Assembly (NCBI RefSeq): GCF_030295995.1
Contig: NZ_AP027365.1
Coordinates: forward strand, 2,016,066 to 2,080,065
Direction of reading: 5' to 3'
Length of the DNA stretch: 64,000 nucleotides
Origin: Thalassotalea hakodatensis
GTDB taxonomy: Bacteria; Pseudomonadota; Gammaproteobacteria; Enterobacterales; Alteromonadaceae
Below, piece after piece: positions 28,565 through 37,349 of the stretch (positions within the stretch are counted from its first letter, which is position 1; every line of letters starts with the position of its first letter). The notes beneath the pieces were generated by a model. The model did not search any database, was not told where the DNA came from, and saw nothing but the letters and a program-made list of their open reading frames with translations. A program made the position numbers and the translations under genes.

Positions 28565-29788
28565 CTATCTACATTGGCGTAAAAATTTAATGAACTGATT
28601 GACACCATATTTCCATGGTGGAATAGCATCACAATAATTTACCCAGTTCACTAATGTGCCAAGTTTTGGTGTTGATATTTCAACACGATCGCCTGGTAAG
28701 TGAGTAAAACCATTACCATCCTTGTGACGATCTTCAGTAGGGGCAAACATAGTGCCAACGTATAGCATCATGCCGTCAGGATATTGGTGTTGATCATTTA
28801 GGGTTTGCTCAACTAAGTTTTGTGGTGAGCGACTGATTTCACTCATTAGGTTTTTTCCTGAGGTAGTAAAGCCATCAGTACCCGTAATGGTTAAGCTGAC
28901 TTCACATTGCTCTACATCTGTTATGGTAAAAGTGTCATCAAATAAACGGATCAGTGGGCCAATTGCTGATGCACCATTGTTATCTTTGGCTTTACCCAGT
29001 AATAATGCACTGCGGCCTTCAACGTCGCGCAAATTAACATCGTTGCCCAACGTTGCACCAATGATCTCACCTTCACTCGAGACTGCTAGCACTATTTCCG
29101 GCTCAGGGTTGTTCCATATCGATTGACGTCTAATGCCTATTTGTGCGCCACTGGTAACCGAAGATAGCGGTTGAGCTTTGGTAAAAACTTCTGCATCAGG
29201 ACCAATACCAACTTCAAGGTATTGAGACCATACACCTTGTTCGATAAGTTCATCTTTCAGTTTTTGGGCTTGAGGGCTACCAGGAACCAAATCACTTAAA
29301 TTTTCACCGATGACATTAATAATGTTACGGCGTATATCTGCTGCTTTGGCAGCGTCGCCCCTTGCTTGTTCTTCTATGACCCGTTCTAATAGACTGCGAG
29401 TAAAGGTTACCCCACACGCTTTAGTTGCCTGAATATCGTTAGGGGCAAGCAATCTAATCTTATCGCATTGTTCGATATCATTTTCATGTTGATTAAACAA
29501 GCTTGCAGCGAGCAATGTATCTAAACTAGAGACTACCGCTGATTGATTATTCTTAATGTTTTCCTGTCTGTTATTATCTGAAAATAAATCAGACATTGTT
29601 AAATATAAATCAGATAAATCAAATACCTGACCTTTAGAAACACTGACAACTCTTGGGCCTGCTACAGAATTTTTGGCAAGTTGTGCAGGTAACCAAACAC
29701 GACCTACCCAAGTACCTTCGTTACATTGTTCAGGTAAAATATAGGCTGGAGAATAGCTTAATACCGTATTAACAGATGTTAAATTCAT
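28565..29788 (-). CDS. XylX-like 2-keto-3-deoxy-pentonate dehydratase (FAH family)
   Basis: 407 residues, a long FAH-superfamily member with its own N-terminal domain (1-110). KACGVTFTRSLLERVIEEQARGD, given here as KACGVTFTRSLLE and VIEEQARGDAAKAADIRR, is characteristic of the Caulobacter XylX group; NPEPEIVLAV and GNDVNLRDVEGRSALLLGKAK supply metal ligands. It would convert 2-keto-3-deoxy-xylonate (or arabinonate) to 2-oxoglutarate semialdehyde, feeding the next gene's dehydrogenase. Placement in a full Weimberg operon supports this; L-arabinose-derived substrate is an alternative. Confidence 0.85.
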   Translation of the reverse strand: MNLTSVNTVLSYSPAYILPEQCNEGTWVGRVWLPAQLAKNSVAGPRVVSVSKGQVFDLSDLYLTMSDLFSDNNRQENIKNNQSAVVSSLDTLLAASLFNQHENDIEQCDKIRLLAPNDIQATKACGVTFTRSLLERVIEEQARGDAAKAADIRRNIINVIGENLSDLVPGSPQAQKLKDELIEQGVWSQYLEVGIGPDAEVFTKAQPLSSVTSGAQIGIRRQSIWNNPEPEIVLAVSSEGEIIGATLGNDVNLRDVEGRSALLLGKAKDNNGASAIGPLIRLFDDTFTITDVEQCEVSLTITGTDGFTTSGKNLMSEISRSPQNLVEQTLNDQHQYPDGMMLYVGTMFAPTEDRHKDGNGFTHLPGDRVEISTPKLGTLVNWVNYCDAIPPWKYGVNQFIKFLRQCR

Positions 29789-29824
29789 GATAATTTCCGC
29801 GTTTTAGTGATTATAAAATAGTAG

Positions 29825-30559
29825 TTAAAGGCTCATACCACCATCAATAATGATGTTTTCGCCACTCATAAAGCTGGCTTCGTCGCTCGCTAATAAGCTA
29901 GCTATGGCAGCAATTTCACTGGGTTGTCCAATTCGGCCCATAGGTTGACGATCAATAAAAGTGGCTAGGGCTTTATCGTAATCTCCCGTTTCAGCTAAGC
30001 GTTGATCTAATGAGGGAGAATGAATTGTGCCAGGACTAATAGAATTACAACGTATGCCTTGGTCGATAAAATCAGCGGCTACGGCTTTAGTTAAACCAAT
30101 AATGGCGGCTTTACTGGTGCCGTACGCAAAGCGATTTGCAACACCTTTGACGCTTGAAACAACAGAGGCAATATTAATAATGGAGCCTTTTTGTTGTTTT
30201 AACATTCCTGGTAAAACGGCCTGAATTAGGTGATACGCAGAGCTAACATTCACAGCTAAGGTGGTTTGCCATTGCTGCTCAGTACAAGTTAAAGCACTAC
30301 CGTTAAAAACGACACCGGCACAGTTCATTAGCACATCAATTTGAGGGTATGTTTCAATACAGGTTTTGATTTGCTCAGTATTGGTAATATCTAAAAGGTG
30401 AGTATGAATATTTTCAATGTCTTTAAATGTGCTGAGCGCTTCTTCGTTAACATCAGTAGCAATAACTGTTGCCCCTTGTTTAGCGAATAATAAGGCAGTT
30501 TCTTTACCTATTCCTTGACCTGCGCCCGTAATTAATGCGGTTTTATTTAATAGCTTCAT
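29825..30559 (-). CDS. Short-chain dehydrogenase, BDH2/keto-deoxy-acid dehydrogenase-like
   Basis: 244 residues. NAD loop TGAGQGIG, NCAGVVFNG, catalytic Ser in SSVKGV context, YGTSK and the C-terminal IIIDGGMSL. The IATDVNEEAL, SIINIASVVSSVKGV and GIRCNSISPGTIHSPSL stretches are shared with human BDH2 and with the Xanthomonas 2-keto-3-deoxy-L-fuconate dehydrogenase. In the Weimberg operon this slot is normally the xylose dehydrogenase, so it may be that, or a 4-dehydrogenase that diverts the keto-deoxy acid to the FAH hydrolase encoded at 26021. Ribosome site GGAAG. Confidence 0.8.
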   Translation of the reverse strand: MKLLNKTALITGAGQGIGKETALLFAKQGATVIATDVNEEALSTFKDIENIHTHLLDITNTEQIKTCIETYPQIDVLMNCAGVVFNGSALTCTEQQWQTTLAVNVSSAYHLIQAVLPGMLKQQKGSIINIASVVSSVKGVANRFAYGTSKAAIIGLTKAVAADFIDQGIRCNSISPGTIHSPSLDQRLAETGDYDKALATFIDRQPMGRIGQPSEIAAIASLLASDEASFMSGENIIIDGGMSL

Positions 30560-30592
30560 TTGTTTTCTTCCAAATATAAAAAGACTGTGGGG

Positions 30593-31477
30593 TTATTTAT
30601 TTACTAAGGGATAAACAAAACCTTGTTGCTCTACATCTACTGCAAATAGGCCTCCCGATAATGGGAATTGCTCAAGCTCTTCTTCAGTTAACCCCGTGGC
30701 TGCGGTGGTAATAAACAGTGTGCTAAGGTCGGCTCCGCCGAAACAACATTTAGTGACATGCGGTACTGGCAGTTTTATTTCGCTGATTAATTGTCCTTGC
30801 GGGTTAAAGCAGCTAACACGACTGCCACCCCAGTGACATACCCATAAATTTCCTTGCGTATCACAGCACATACCGTCTGGGTAGCCATCTTGTTCATCAA
30901 ATTGAATATGCAGTTGAGGCTCGGCTATATCACCATTAACAAAAAGCTCGGCTTGAAATATTTTTCCCTCCATAGTATCGGTAAAATATAGCCATTTACC
31001 GTCTTGACTGAAGGTTGGGCCATTGGTGATACAAATCTCACCAAGCTGAGATAATTTTTCAACACCTGTTTGGCTATTGTAGCGATAAAAACGACCTGTA
31101 TTGTTGGTTTGCTGCTCGTCCATACTACCTAACCAATAGTTTCCGCGTGTATCTGCACAGCCATCATTAAAACGATTATTAGGCAACTCAGCTTCTAAAC
31201 TACATATTGACGTAACTTCGTTATTTTCTAAGTTGATGTGTGAAATCCCATCACGAAACGACGCCAGTAGTCCACCATCACTGCAAGGTATTACGCTGCT
31301 AATGTTGTCGGATAATTGCAACGTTGTTTTCTGTTCAACTGTGTTGACGTTAGGTTTATAGCAATGCAGCTGAGAGTTAAATATGTCTAGCCAATAAAGA
31401 CAATTTTGTTCTTGATGCCATACAACACCTTCTCCCAATAGCGCTTTAGCATCCCAAATACATGCCACTTTATTCAT
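30593..31477 (-). CDS. SMP-30/gluconolactonase-family sugar lactonase (XylC-like)
   Basis: 294 residues of the six-bladed SMP-30 propeller. The metal site is visible as LGEGVVWHQ near the start, NRFNDGCADTRGNYWLGSM, the central TNGPTFSQDG, and DGYPDGMCCDTQGNLWV. It hydrolyses aldono-lactones such as xylono- or arabinono-lactone to the acid in the cytoplasm. Strong ribosome site TTTGGAGG before the ATG. Second gene of the operon, between the dehydratase and the SDR, as expected for a Weimberg pathway. Confidence 0.85.
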   Translation of the reverse strand: MNKVACIWDAKALLGEGVVWHQEQNCLYWLDIFNSQLHCYKPNVNTVEQKTTLQLSDNISSVIPCSDGGLLASFRDGISHINLENNEVTSICSLEAELPNNRFNDGCADTRGNYWLGSMDEQQTNNTGRFYRYNSQTGVEKLSQLGEICITNGPTFSQDGKWLYFTDTMEGKIFQAELFVNGDIAEPQLHIQFDEQDGYPDGMCCDTQGNLWVCHWGGSRVSCFNPQGQLISEIKLPVPHVTKCCFGGADLSTLFITTAATGLTEEELEQFPLSGGLFAVDVEQQGFVYPLVNK

Positions 31478-31505
31478 AATGAAACCTCCAAATAAATCTT
31501 TTTAA

Positions 31506-33302
31506 CTAGTGTGAATTACGCGGAATGCCATGCGTTTTATGAATTTGCTTATAGTCGCCTTCAGTGGTTAACGTGCCACCTTCACTCAACTGATTTACAC
31601 GGCTACGGTATATTTCTTGCCAAGGCGTTTGATTAACTACTGTGATCAGTTGCGTGTTGTCTCTTCTTCGAGCAAACTCTGCGTCATCAATCAATAAATT
31701 CACTTGATTAGTATTTAAATCAATGTGAATTAAATCGTTATCTTTGATGTGGGCTAAGCCACCACCGACGGCTGCTTCAGGAGATATGTTCAAAATAGAA
31801 GGGCTGCCAGAAGTACCGCTTTGTCGACCATCACCCATAGTTGGTAAACAAGTAATGCCTTGTTTTACCAAATAGTCGGGCGGTAGCATATTCACTACTT
31901 CAGCTGAACCAGGGTAGCCGACCGGACCACAATTTCTGATGATCAATATGCAGTCTTTGTCTATCGCTAAACTTGGATCATTAATGCGTGAGTGGTAATC
32001 TTCAGGGCCATCAAAAACTTTTGCTTTTACTGTGAATTCATTCGGTGCTTTAGGGTCGCTTAAATAAGTACTAGTAAAGTCTTCATCAATGACGGATTTT
32101 TTCATTAATGCTGAATCAAATAGATTGCCACTCATGATTGCAAAACCAGCATTTTCTTTTAACGGCTTACTATAAGTTTTAATGACTTTTTCGTCTTTAC
32201 TGGCACTGTTACTGTATATATCAGCAACGCTTTTACCTGTGACGGTAAGCACGCTGGTATCAAGTACGCCTGCCTTAATAAGTTCACCCATTATCGCAGG
32301 TACACCACCAGCACGGTGAAATTCTTCACCTAGGTATTCACCAGCAGGCTGACAGTTAACAATGAGTGGTGTTTTTTCGCCATGTTGCTGCCAATCGTTG
32401 ATATTGATGTCAACGTCTTTTAAATGATTGGCTATGGCTTGAATGTGTGGCGGCGCATTCGTTGAACCGCCGATGGCCGAGCAAACTCGCATAGCATTGT
32501 AAAATGAAGCTTTGGTCATAATGTCTGACGGTTTCAAATCTTCCCACACCATTTCAACAATACGTCGTCCGGTAAAATAGCCCATTTGCGCACGTTCTCT
32601 ATAGGGGCCCGGTATAGAAGCACAGCCTGGCAATGACATACCTAATGCCTCAGCTAATGAATTCATGGTTAATGCCGTGCCCATTGTATTGCAATGACCA
32701 GCACTTGGCGCTGATGAAGATACTTGATCCATGAAATTTTCATAATCAATTTCGCCAGCGGCGTATTTTTCTCTACACTCCCAAATGATACTACCTGAAC
32801 CAACACGTTTATCACCTTGCCAGCCATTAAGCATAGGGCCACCAGAAAATACAATGGTTGGAATATCTACGGCGGCGGCTGCCATCAAAGTTGCAGGTGT
32901 CGTTTTATCGCATCCGGTTGTAAGAATGACACCGTCAAGTGGATAACCATAAAGCACTTCAATTAACCCTAAAGTTGCTAAATTTCTATCAAGTGCAGCA
33001 GTAGGGCGTTTACCCATTTCATGTATAGGGTGCACAGGAAATTCAAAAGCAATTCCACCAGCATCACGAATGCCTTCTTTTAAACGTTGTGCTAAGGCTA
33101 AATGATGTCGATTACACGGTGCCAAATCACTACCTGTTTGAGCAATGCCAATAAGCGGTTTACCAGATTGTAACTCTTCACGCGTTAAGCCGTAGTTTAA
33201 ATAGCGCTCTAAATAAATGGCGGTTTGGTCAGGCTTGCTTGAATCGTTCATCCAAGCTTCACTTCTTAAGGTTCTTTTGCTGCTTTTATCAAGGTTGCTC
33301 AT
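31506..33302 (-). CDS. xylD: D-xylonate dehydratase (IlvD/Edd family)
   Basis: 598 residues, cytoplasmic Fe-S dehydratase. It follows Caulobacter XylD closely: YLERYLNYGLTREELQSGKP with IGIAQTGSDLAPCNRHH, TTGCDKTTPATLMAA and SSAPSAGHCNTMGTA hold the cluster cysteines, and DGRQSGTSGSPSILN is near the end. It turns D-xylonate (or L-arabinonate) into the 2-keto-3-deoxy acid. First gene of the operon xylD-lactonase-SDR-xylX-semialdehyde dehydrogenase. No clear response-regulator element is visible before it, unlike most transcription units around. Confidence 0.9.
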   Translation of the reverse strand: MSNLDKSSKRTLRSEAWMNDSSKPDQTAIYLERYLNYGLTREELQSGKPLIGIAQTGSDLAPCNRHHLALAQRLKEGIRDAGGIAFEFPVHPIHEMGKRPTAALDRNLATLGLIEVLYGYPLDGVILTTGCDKTTPATLMAAAAVDIPTIVFSGGPMLNGWQGDKRVGSGSIIWECREKYAAGEIDYENFMDQVSSSAPSAGHCNTMGTALTMNSLAEALGMSLPGCASIPGPYRERAQMGYFTGRRIVEMVWEDLKPSDIMTKASFYNAMRVCSAIGGSTNAPPHIQAIANHLKDVDININDWQQHGEKTPLIVNCQPAGEYLGEEFHRAGGVPAIMGELIKAGVLDTSVLTVTGKSVADIYSNSASKDEKVIKTYSKPLKENAGFAIMSGNLFDSALMKKSVIDEDFTSTYLSDPKAPNEFTVKAKVFDGPEDYHSRINDPSLAIDKDCILIIRNCGPVGYPGSAEVVNMLPPDYLVKQGITCLPTMGDGRQSGTSGSPSILNISPEAAVGGGLAHIKDNDLIHIDLNTNQVNLLIDDAEFARRRDNTQLITVVNQTPWQEIYRSRVNQLSEGGTLTTEGDYKQIHKTHGIPRNSH

Positions 33303-33620
33303 TGGGATATCTCACGGAGTTTTTACTGATATTAACAGTATAGGTTGGTACTCTAAGTATCAGCTACGCCTGACATATACTCAGGACAATACTTTTTTAA
33401 CTTATAACCAACGCGTAGATTGTCCTCTATGTAATGCAGTGGATATGGCTACATAATTGTTTCTTCTGCATTTTTGTTGTTGTTTGCCTGTTGTTATCCA
33501 ATGTCATCTTTGCTGAAAGTTAAAAAAGTATTCGTGTTGCTACAGCACAGGCTTAGCGTTTTTAATCAGCTAAACGGTATAGTTTTTTGTAGAAGTTTAA
33601 GAACCCAATAGAGAATACTT
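33303..33620. other. Divergent promoter region, xylD and SDR
   Basis: 318 bases without a gene. It must carry the promoters for xylD (leftward) and the SDR (rightward). I looked for the TTCAG-type element on both strands and found no convincing copy. GGTTGGTAC at 33343-33351 resembles one half of the palindrome before 24021 but lacks the second arm. Confidence 0.45.
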
Positions 33621-34433
33621 ATGACAGATATTAGCCAACTAGAAAGTGCCACTGAGAATACAAAATTGGCCATCGTTACTGGAGGAAGTTCAGGCATTGG
33701 CGCTGAGCTTGCGGTTTCTCTAGCTAAAAATGGCTGGGACGTAGCCATAACTTTTGCGGGTAATGAGCAAGGTGCAATTGATGTAACTCAAGCCATTAAC
33801 AAAACGGGGCAGCGTAGTTTTTATCAACGTTGTGATATTGGTTATAGTGATCAGGTTAATGACTTTGTAAATAAGGTGCATGCACATTTTAGCCAAGTGC
33901 CAACGCTTTTAGTGAACAATGCTGGTTGTCAAACATGGGCACCTTTTTTAGAGTTAAAAGAAGAAGATTGGGATAAAGTTATTCGCACTAACTTAAAAGG
34001 TTGTTTTTTATTTAGTCAAACGGTTGCCCGCTTGCTCGTTGAAAATAATCTTGCTGGCTCTATTGTAAATATTGGCTCGGGTTGTAATAAAACACCATTT
34101 CCTAATTTAGTTGATTACACTGCCTCTAAAGGCGGTATTGAAATGTTGACTCGCTCCACGGCAATAGAGCTAGGCAAATATAAAATACGGGTAAATTGTG
34201 TTGCACCAGGAGCGATTGAAATAGCACGTACACGCGAGGAGTCGCCTGAATACGCAGAAACTTGGTCTAAGATGGCACCATTAGGACGTGTTGGTTATCC
34301 AGAAGATATTTACAACGCCGTTGAATATTTTGCCACAAGTTCATCAAGCTATGTTACCGGGCAAACCATTTGGGTTGATGGCGGGGCTTTCACCACGCCT
34401 AACTGGCCTTATGAAGACAGCAACAACGGATAA
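33621..34433 (+). CDS. Short-chain dehydrogenase, probable aldose 1-dehydrogenase
   Basis: 270 residues. TGGSSGIG cofactor loop, NNAGCQTW, NIGSGCNKTPFPN with the catalytic Ser region, and YTASKGG with Tyr and Lys. The C-terminus VTGQTIWVDGGAF is typical of glucose/aldose 1-dehydrogenases. Divergent from xylD and so probably the first, sugar-oxidising step (xylose or arabinose to lactone) of the Weimberg route, leaving the BDH2-like SDR of the operon for another role. Substrate is inferred from context. Its terminator has been split by a small mobile element. Confidence 0.8.
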   Translation: MTDISQLESATENTKLAIVTGGSSGIGAELAVSLAKNGWDVAITFAGNEQGAIDVTQAINKTGQRSFYQRCDIGYSDQVNDFVNKVHAHFSQVPTLLVNNAGCQTWAPFLELKEEDWDKVIRTNLKGCFLFSQTVARLLVENNLAGSIVNIGSGCNKTPFPNLVDYTASKGGIEMLTRSTAIELGKYKIRVNCVAPGAIEIARTREESPEYAETWSKMAPLGRVGYPEDIYNAVEYFATSSSSYVTGQTIWVDGGAFTTPNWPYEDSNNG

Positions 34434-34460
34434 ATATAAACTACAGTATTAATTGTTAAA

Positions 34461-34485
34461 AACCCTTTAATATCGGCGGATATTA
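34461..34485 (+). terminator. Terminator left half, interrupted by mobile element
   Basis: AACCCTTTAATATC (34461-34474), GGCG, GATATTA (34478-34485) is one arm plus part of the second. The rest, AAGGGTTT followed by TCTTTTT, lies at 34751-34763 beyond the inserted element. Rejoined, the two parts make a regular terminator for the SDR gene. The short inner stem alone may be too weak. Confidence 0.7.
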
Positions 34486-34749
34486 GGGGCTGTTGATCTT
34501 TCGAGATTGTTTTTGCAGCATTTTGTTGGGTATTTATACTAGGCAGAGCCTTTGTCATGTGGTTGTTCCACATAAAAAGGAGATAACGCCGTAAAAATGA
34601 CCAACAAACGCTGTCCGAAGGATTCGGTTAAAAACGTTTTACTCTTTGTTGAGTCGTATTTGCTTAGAATGACTAGGCTACACACTACTCGCCGCGATTA
34701 AAACGTTTTTATCTCGAACAAAATTTAACTGCGAAAGATCAACAGCCCC
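34486..34749. mobile_element. 264-bp MITE-like element
   Basis: GGGGCTGTTGATCTTTCG at 34486-34503 is repeated as a perfect 18-base inverted copy at 34732-34749. The element has no coding capacity and is flanked on both sides by TA, consistent with a two-base target duplication. Inside are further inverted pieces around AAAACGTTTT. It is probably moved in trans by the transposase of a related insertion sequence that is not in this window; the family is not assigned. Confidence 0.85.
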
Positions 34750-34793
34750 TAAGGGTTTCTTTTTAACAGAAAATCATATAAAGAACAGTATTG

Positions 34794-36008
34794 TTATTTT
34801 TCCTGTGCCCTCAATAGCGCCTCAGTAATACCGTGATAAGCGGGTTTCTTCCTCATGTTTTTGTCAAACACTAGCGGTTGATTTGGACTTCTTAGGCTAA
34901 AAGGAAAAATAAAGTCTAACCAGGTTTCATTGTCACTCACGCCCCATGTAGTAACGCCCAGACAATGAGGTGCTTCATAACAACTTTGTGCAAAGTCTCG
35001 ATAATAATTTCCTTGTGTTGTATAAGGATCCTTACTTTCTGAAAATAACCAAATAGGCACGTCCAGTTCAGTTATTTCAACCAGTAAATTTAATTGTTGA
35101 ATATCTCTTATAAAGCGCTTCAGGGCTGAAATATCTTTAAGCCTGTAGATATGATGAGATTGAATGCCTATGCCATCAATGGCGGCTCCTTGATCTAATT
35201 GTCGCTTTATCAATGATAAAAACCTTTGAGTGGTAGCGGGCGTAAAATCTCGAAAGTCTTCATTAATAAATAATAAAGCATCGGGATCTGCTTCACGTGC
35301 CATATTAAAGGCTTCAGCAATGTAGTTTTCACCTAGAATTTGGTGGAATAAGTTGTTATCTAGCTGTTGGTTATCCATCGTTAATGGCTCATTGACCACA
35401 TCCCAGCGTTGAACATGACCATGAAAGTGTTTCATCACGGTGGTTATGTGTGTTTTCATATGCTGTTTAAGTGTTATTGCAGGAGTGGTGCTTTTATAAA
35501 CTGCTTCTTTTAACGCTTCTGGATACGTTCTACCTGCCCATTTCCCCCATATAAGCGTATGACCACGAATTGCTATATCAGCGTCCGCTAATTGCTCGAC
35601 GATTTTGTCGGCTGTTGCAAAGTCATACTCACCTAACTTGCCGTCTGCTAATAAAGGTACCCACTTTAATTCATTTGGTAACGTTGCCGAGTTGATGTGC
35701 GCTGATAAAGACGGTAAACCTTGTTGTCCATTATAAGTAACACCAAAATATTTTTGTTGCTGTCTAGCTATTGGGCCAATATCTTTGCCTTCAGTTGTAC
35801 TGTTAAGATAGGTTTTAATAGGGTCAATACCTTGGTATTGCAGATTAAGCCAACCTAAGTTGAGCAATAATATTACTCCCCATATCGATTTTGCCTTTGT
35901 AGCGCTAAATAAGCCTTGGCGTTTAGCTAACCACAATATTATCCCACTGGTTATTAAAAGCGCAAATACTATGATGAAATCACTAAACATAAAGAGCAAC
36001 ATGCTCAT
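34794..36008 (-). CDS. Membrane-anchored GH10 endo-beta-xylanase
   Basis: 404 residues. Two hydrophobic segments (about 5-28 and 42-57) anchor the N-terminus; the GH10 barrel follows from about 75. IRGHTLIWGKW, WDVVNEPL (acid/base Glu), GIGIQSHHIY and EITELDVPIW (nucleophile Glu) are the family's hallmark strands. It cuts beta-1,4-xylan internally. With two transmembrane spans and a single catalytic domain, topology must place the domain in the periplasm for it to meet substrate; it would then act on imported oligosaccharides. AGGG precedes the ATG at 36008. A response-regulator element lies upstream on the minus strand. Confidence 0.92.
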   Translation of the reverse strand: MSMLLFMFSDFIIVFALLITSGIILWLAKRQGLFSATKAKSIWGVILLLNLGWLNLQYQGIDPIKTYLNSTTEGKDIGPIARQQQKYFGVTYNGQQGLPSLSAHINSATLPNELKWVPLLADGKLGEYDFATADKIVEQLADADIAIRGHTLIWGKWAGRTYPEALKEAVYKSTTPAITLKQHMKTHITTVMKHFHGHVQRWDVVNEPLTMDNQQLDNNLFHQILGENYIAEAFNMAREADPDALLFINEDFRDFTPATTQRFLSLIKRQLDQGAAIDGIGIQSHHIYRLKDISALKRFIRDIQQLNLLVEITELDVPIWLFSESKDPYTTQGNYYRDFAQSCYEAPHCLGVTTWGVSDNETWLDFIFPFSLRSPNQPLVFDKNMRKKPAYHGITEALLRAQEK

Positions 36009-36063
36009 ATTAAACCCTTTTAGTTAAACAGTGTCTTACTGTTATAAGAAAACGTATGAGCAC

Positions 36064-36095
36064 AATCTATTTAACCTAGCTTAATTTGAACTGAA
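36064..36095 (-). promoter_or_regulatory. Response-regulator element before the GH10 gene
   Basis: Read on the minus strand: TTCAG (36095-36091), six bases, TTAAG (36084-36080), ten bases, TAGATT (36069-36064). Spacing equals that of the other copies. It shares the intergenic region with the element for the divergent RND operon. Confidence 0.6.
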
Positions 36096-36161
36096 TACAT
36101 TCATTTCCTCGTATGCAAGCTTTGATAGTTCATTATCGACTATTGTGATTAGTTTACTTTT

Positions 36162-36193
36162 TTCAGATTCCGTTCAGCCTTCTTATTTAATAT
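36162..36193 (+). promoter_or_regulatory. Response-regulator element before the RND operon
   Basis: TTCAG (36162-36166), six bases, TTCAG (36173-36177), ten bases, TAATAT (36188-36193). The gene starts 33 bases after the hexamer. Confidence 0.65.
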
Positions 36194-36226
36194 TAAGCTG
36201 TTATTCATCATATTTGCGGAACGTTT

Positions 36227-37330
36227 ATGTTTATTGAAAAGTTAAGTCTCATAAAAAACATGCTATTGGTTTTATTGACGGCCTTATTTGTATCGGCTTG
36301 TAGTGAAGAAGTTCAAAAGGATAGTCAGCCAGAGCCAATAAAAGCAATAAAGCATATTACGGTTAAACCTAAAGTTTCTTCGTTTGAACGAAAGCTTTCT
36401 GGTTATATCCGTGCAGTAAAACGCTCAGATTTATCTTTTCAAATTTCAGGTCAACTACGCGAACTCAATGTTGAAGTCGGCGATCACGTTGAAATTAACC
36501 AAGCGTTAGCTGCGATTGACGCAGCACCTTATGTATACAGAACACAGCAAGCTCAAGCAGAACTTGCCAGTGCCAATTCAGCACTTAAGAAAAGCAAAGA
36601 AAATTATCTAAGACAAAAAACTGTTTTTGAAAAGAAAATAATTAACCAGAACGCGATGGATTTAGCCACGGCTGAATTTGAACAGGCGAAAAGCTCGGTT
36701 AACTTAGCCACCTCAAGACTTGCGCTTGCGAATAGGGACTTAACCAATACCATATTAAAAGCGCCTTTTTCAGGGATGATCACGCGAAGAAACTTTCAAT
36801 CTTTTGAAGAAGTTTCTGCCAGTCAGCCGGTATTTGAAATACAAGGTCAAAATGAATTTGAAGTTACTTTCCTCGTACCTAGCACCTTAATAGGCCATTT
36901 AACTCAAGGTAGTAAAGTTAGCGTTAGTGTGCCGGTTATTGGGGCGTTGAAACAATCAGCTATTATCACCAAACTCGGTATTGAAGCAGATGTACGCGGT
37001 GCATACCCAGTTAGTGCTGTCATTGAAATGCCTGATGTTCAGATAAAATCGGGCATGTCTGCTGATATCTTTATCGAGATCAGCGAAACTAACGAAACCA
37101 TTATTGTGCCTGATTCCGCTGTTGTTATTAATGCTAACAATCAAGAGCAGGTTTTTGTTTTTAATCCTGAAAACAATACAGTTTCGGCGCAGGTGGTTAA
37201 AACGCGGGTGGTGAGTGTCAATCATTTACAAGTTGAATCCGGTTTATTAGGCGGTGAAATTATTTGTGTTGCCGGTGCAGAGTTCTTACGAGATGGCCAA
37301 ACGGTCAGCTTATATCAACGCAGTCATTAG
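36227..37330 (+). CDS. RND efflux periplasmic adaptor lipoprotein
   Basis: 367 residues, membrane-fusion protein of the HlyD/AcrA type. The lipobox LFVSAC gives a lipidated Cys25. A biotinyl-lipoyl-like half (FQISGQLRELNVEVGDHVEINQALAAID, split by a coiled coil at about 95-165 rich in Gln/Ala/Lys) is followed by the beta-barrel domain. It bridges the inner-membrane pump encoded 19 bases downstream with an outer-membrane channel; no channel gene is present here. Carries a locus-type promoter element, so it seems to be expressed together with the polysaccharide genes. Confidence 0.9.
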   Translation: MFIEKLSLIKNMLLVLLTALFVSACSEEVQKDSQPEPIKAIKHITVKPKVSSFERKLSGYIRAVKRSDLSFQISGQLRELNVEVGDHVEINQALAAIDAAPYVYRTQQAQAELASANSALKKSKENYLRQKTVFEKKIINQNAMDLATAEFEQAKSSVNLATSRLALANRDLTNTILKAPFSGMITRRNFQSFEEVSASQPVFEIQGQNEFEVTFLVPSTLIGHLTQGSKVSVSVPVIGALKQSAIITKLGIEADVRGAYPVSAVIEMPDVQIKSGMSADIFIEISETNETIIVPDSAVVINANNQEQVFVFNPENNTVSAQVVKTRVVSVNHLQVESGLLGGEIICVAGAEFLRDGQTVSLYQRSH

Positions 37331-37349
37331 TGCGTAGAAGGATATCACC

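Noticed and set aside
33303-33620. An 80-codon open frame spanning the start of xylD and the region beyond
   Set aside because: It overlaps the xylD start in antisense, has no recognisable protein and no ribosome site; the region is better explained as a divergent promoter.
34486-34749. The inverted-repeat region as a non-coding RNA gene
   Set aside because: Perfect terminal inverted repeats, TA flanks and the interrupted terminator all fit a mobile element better.
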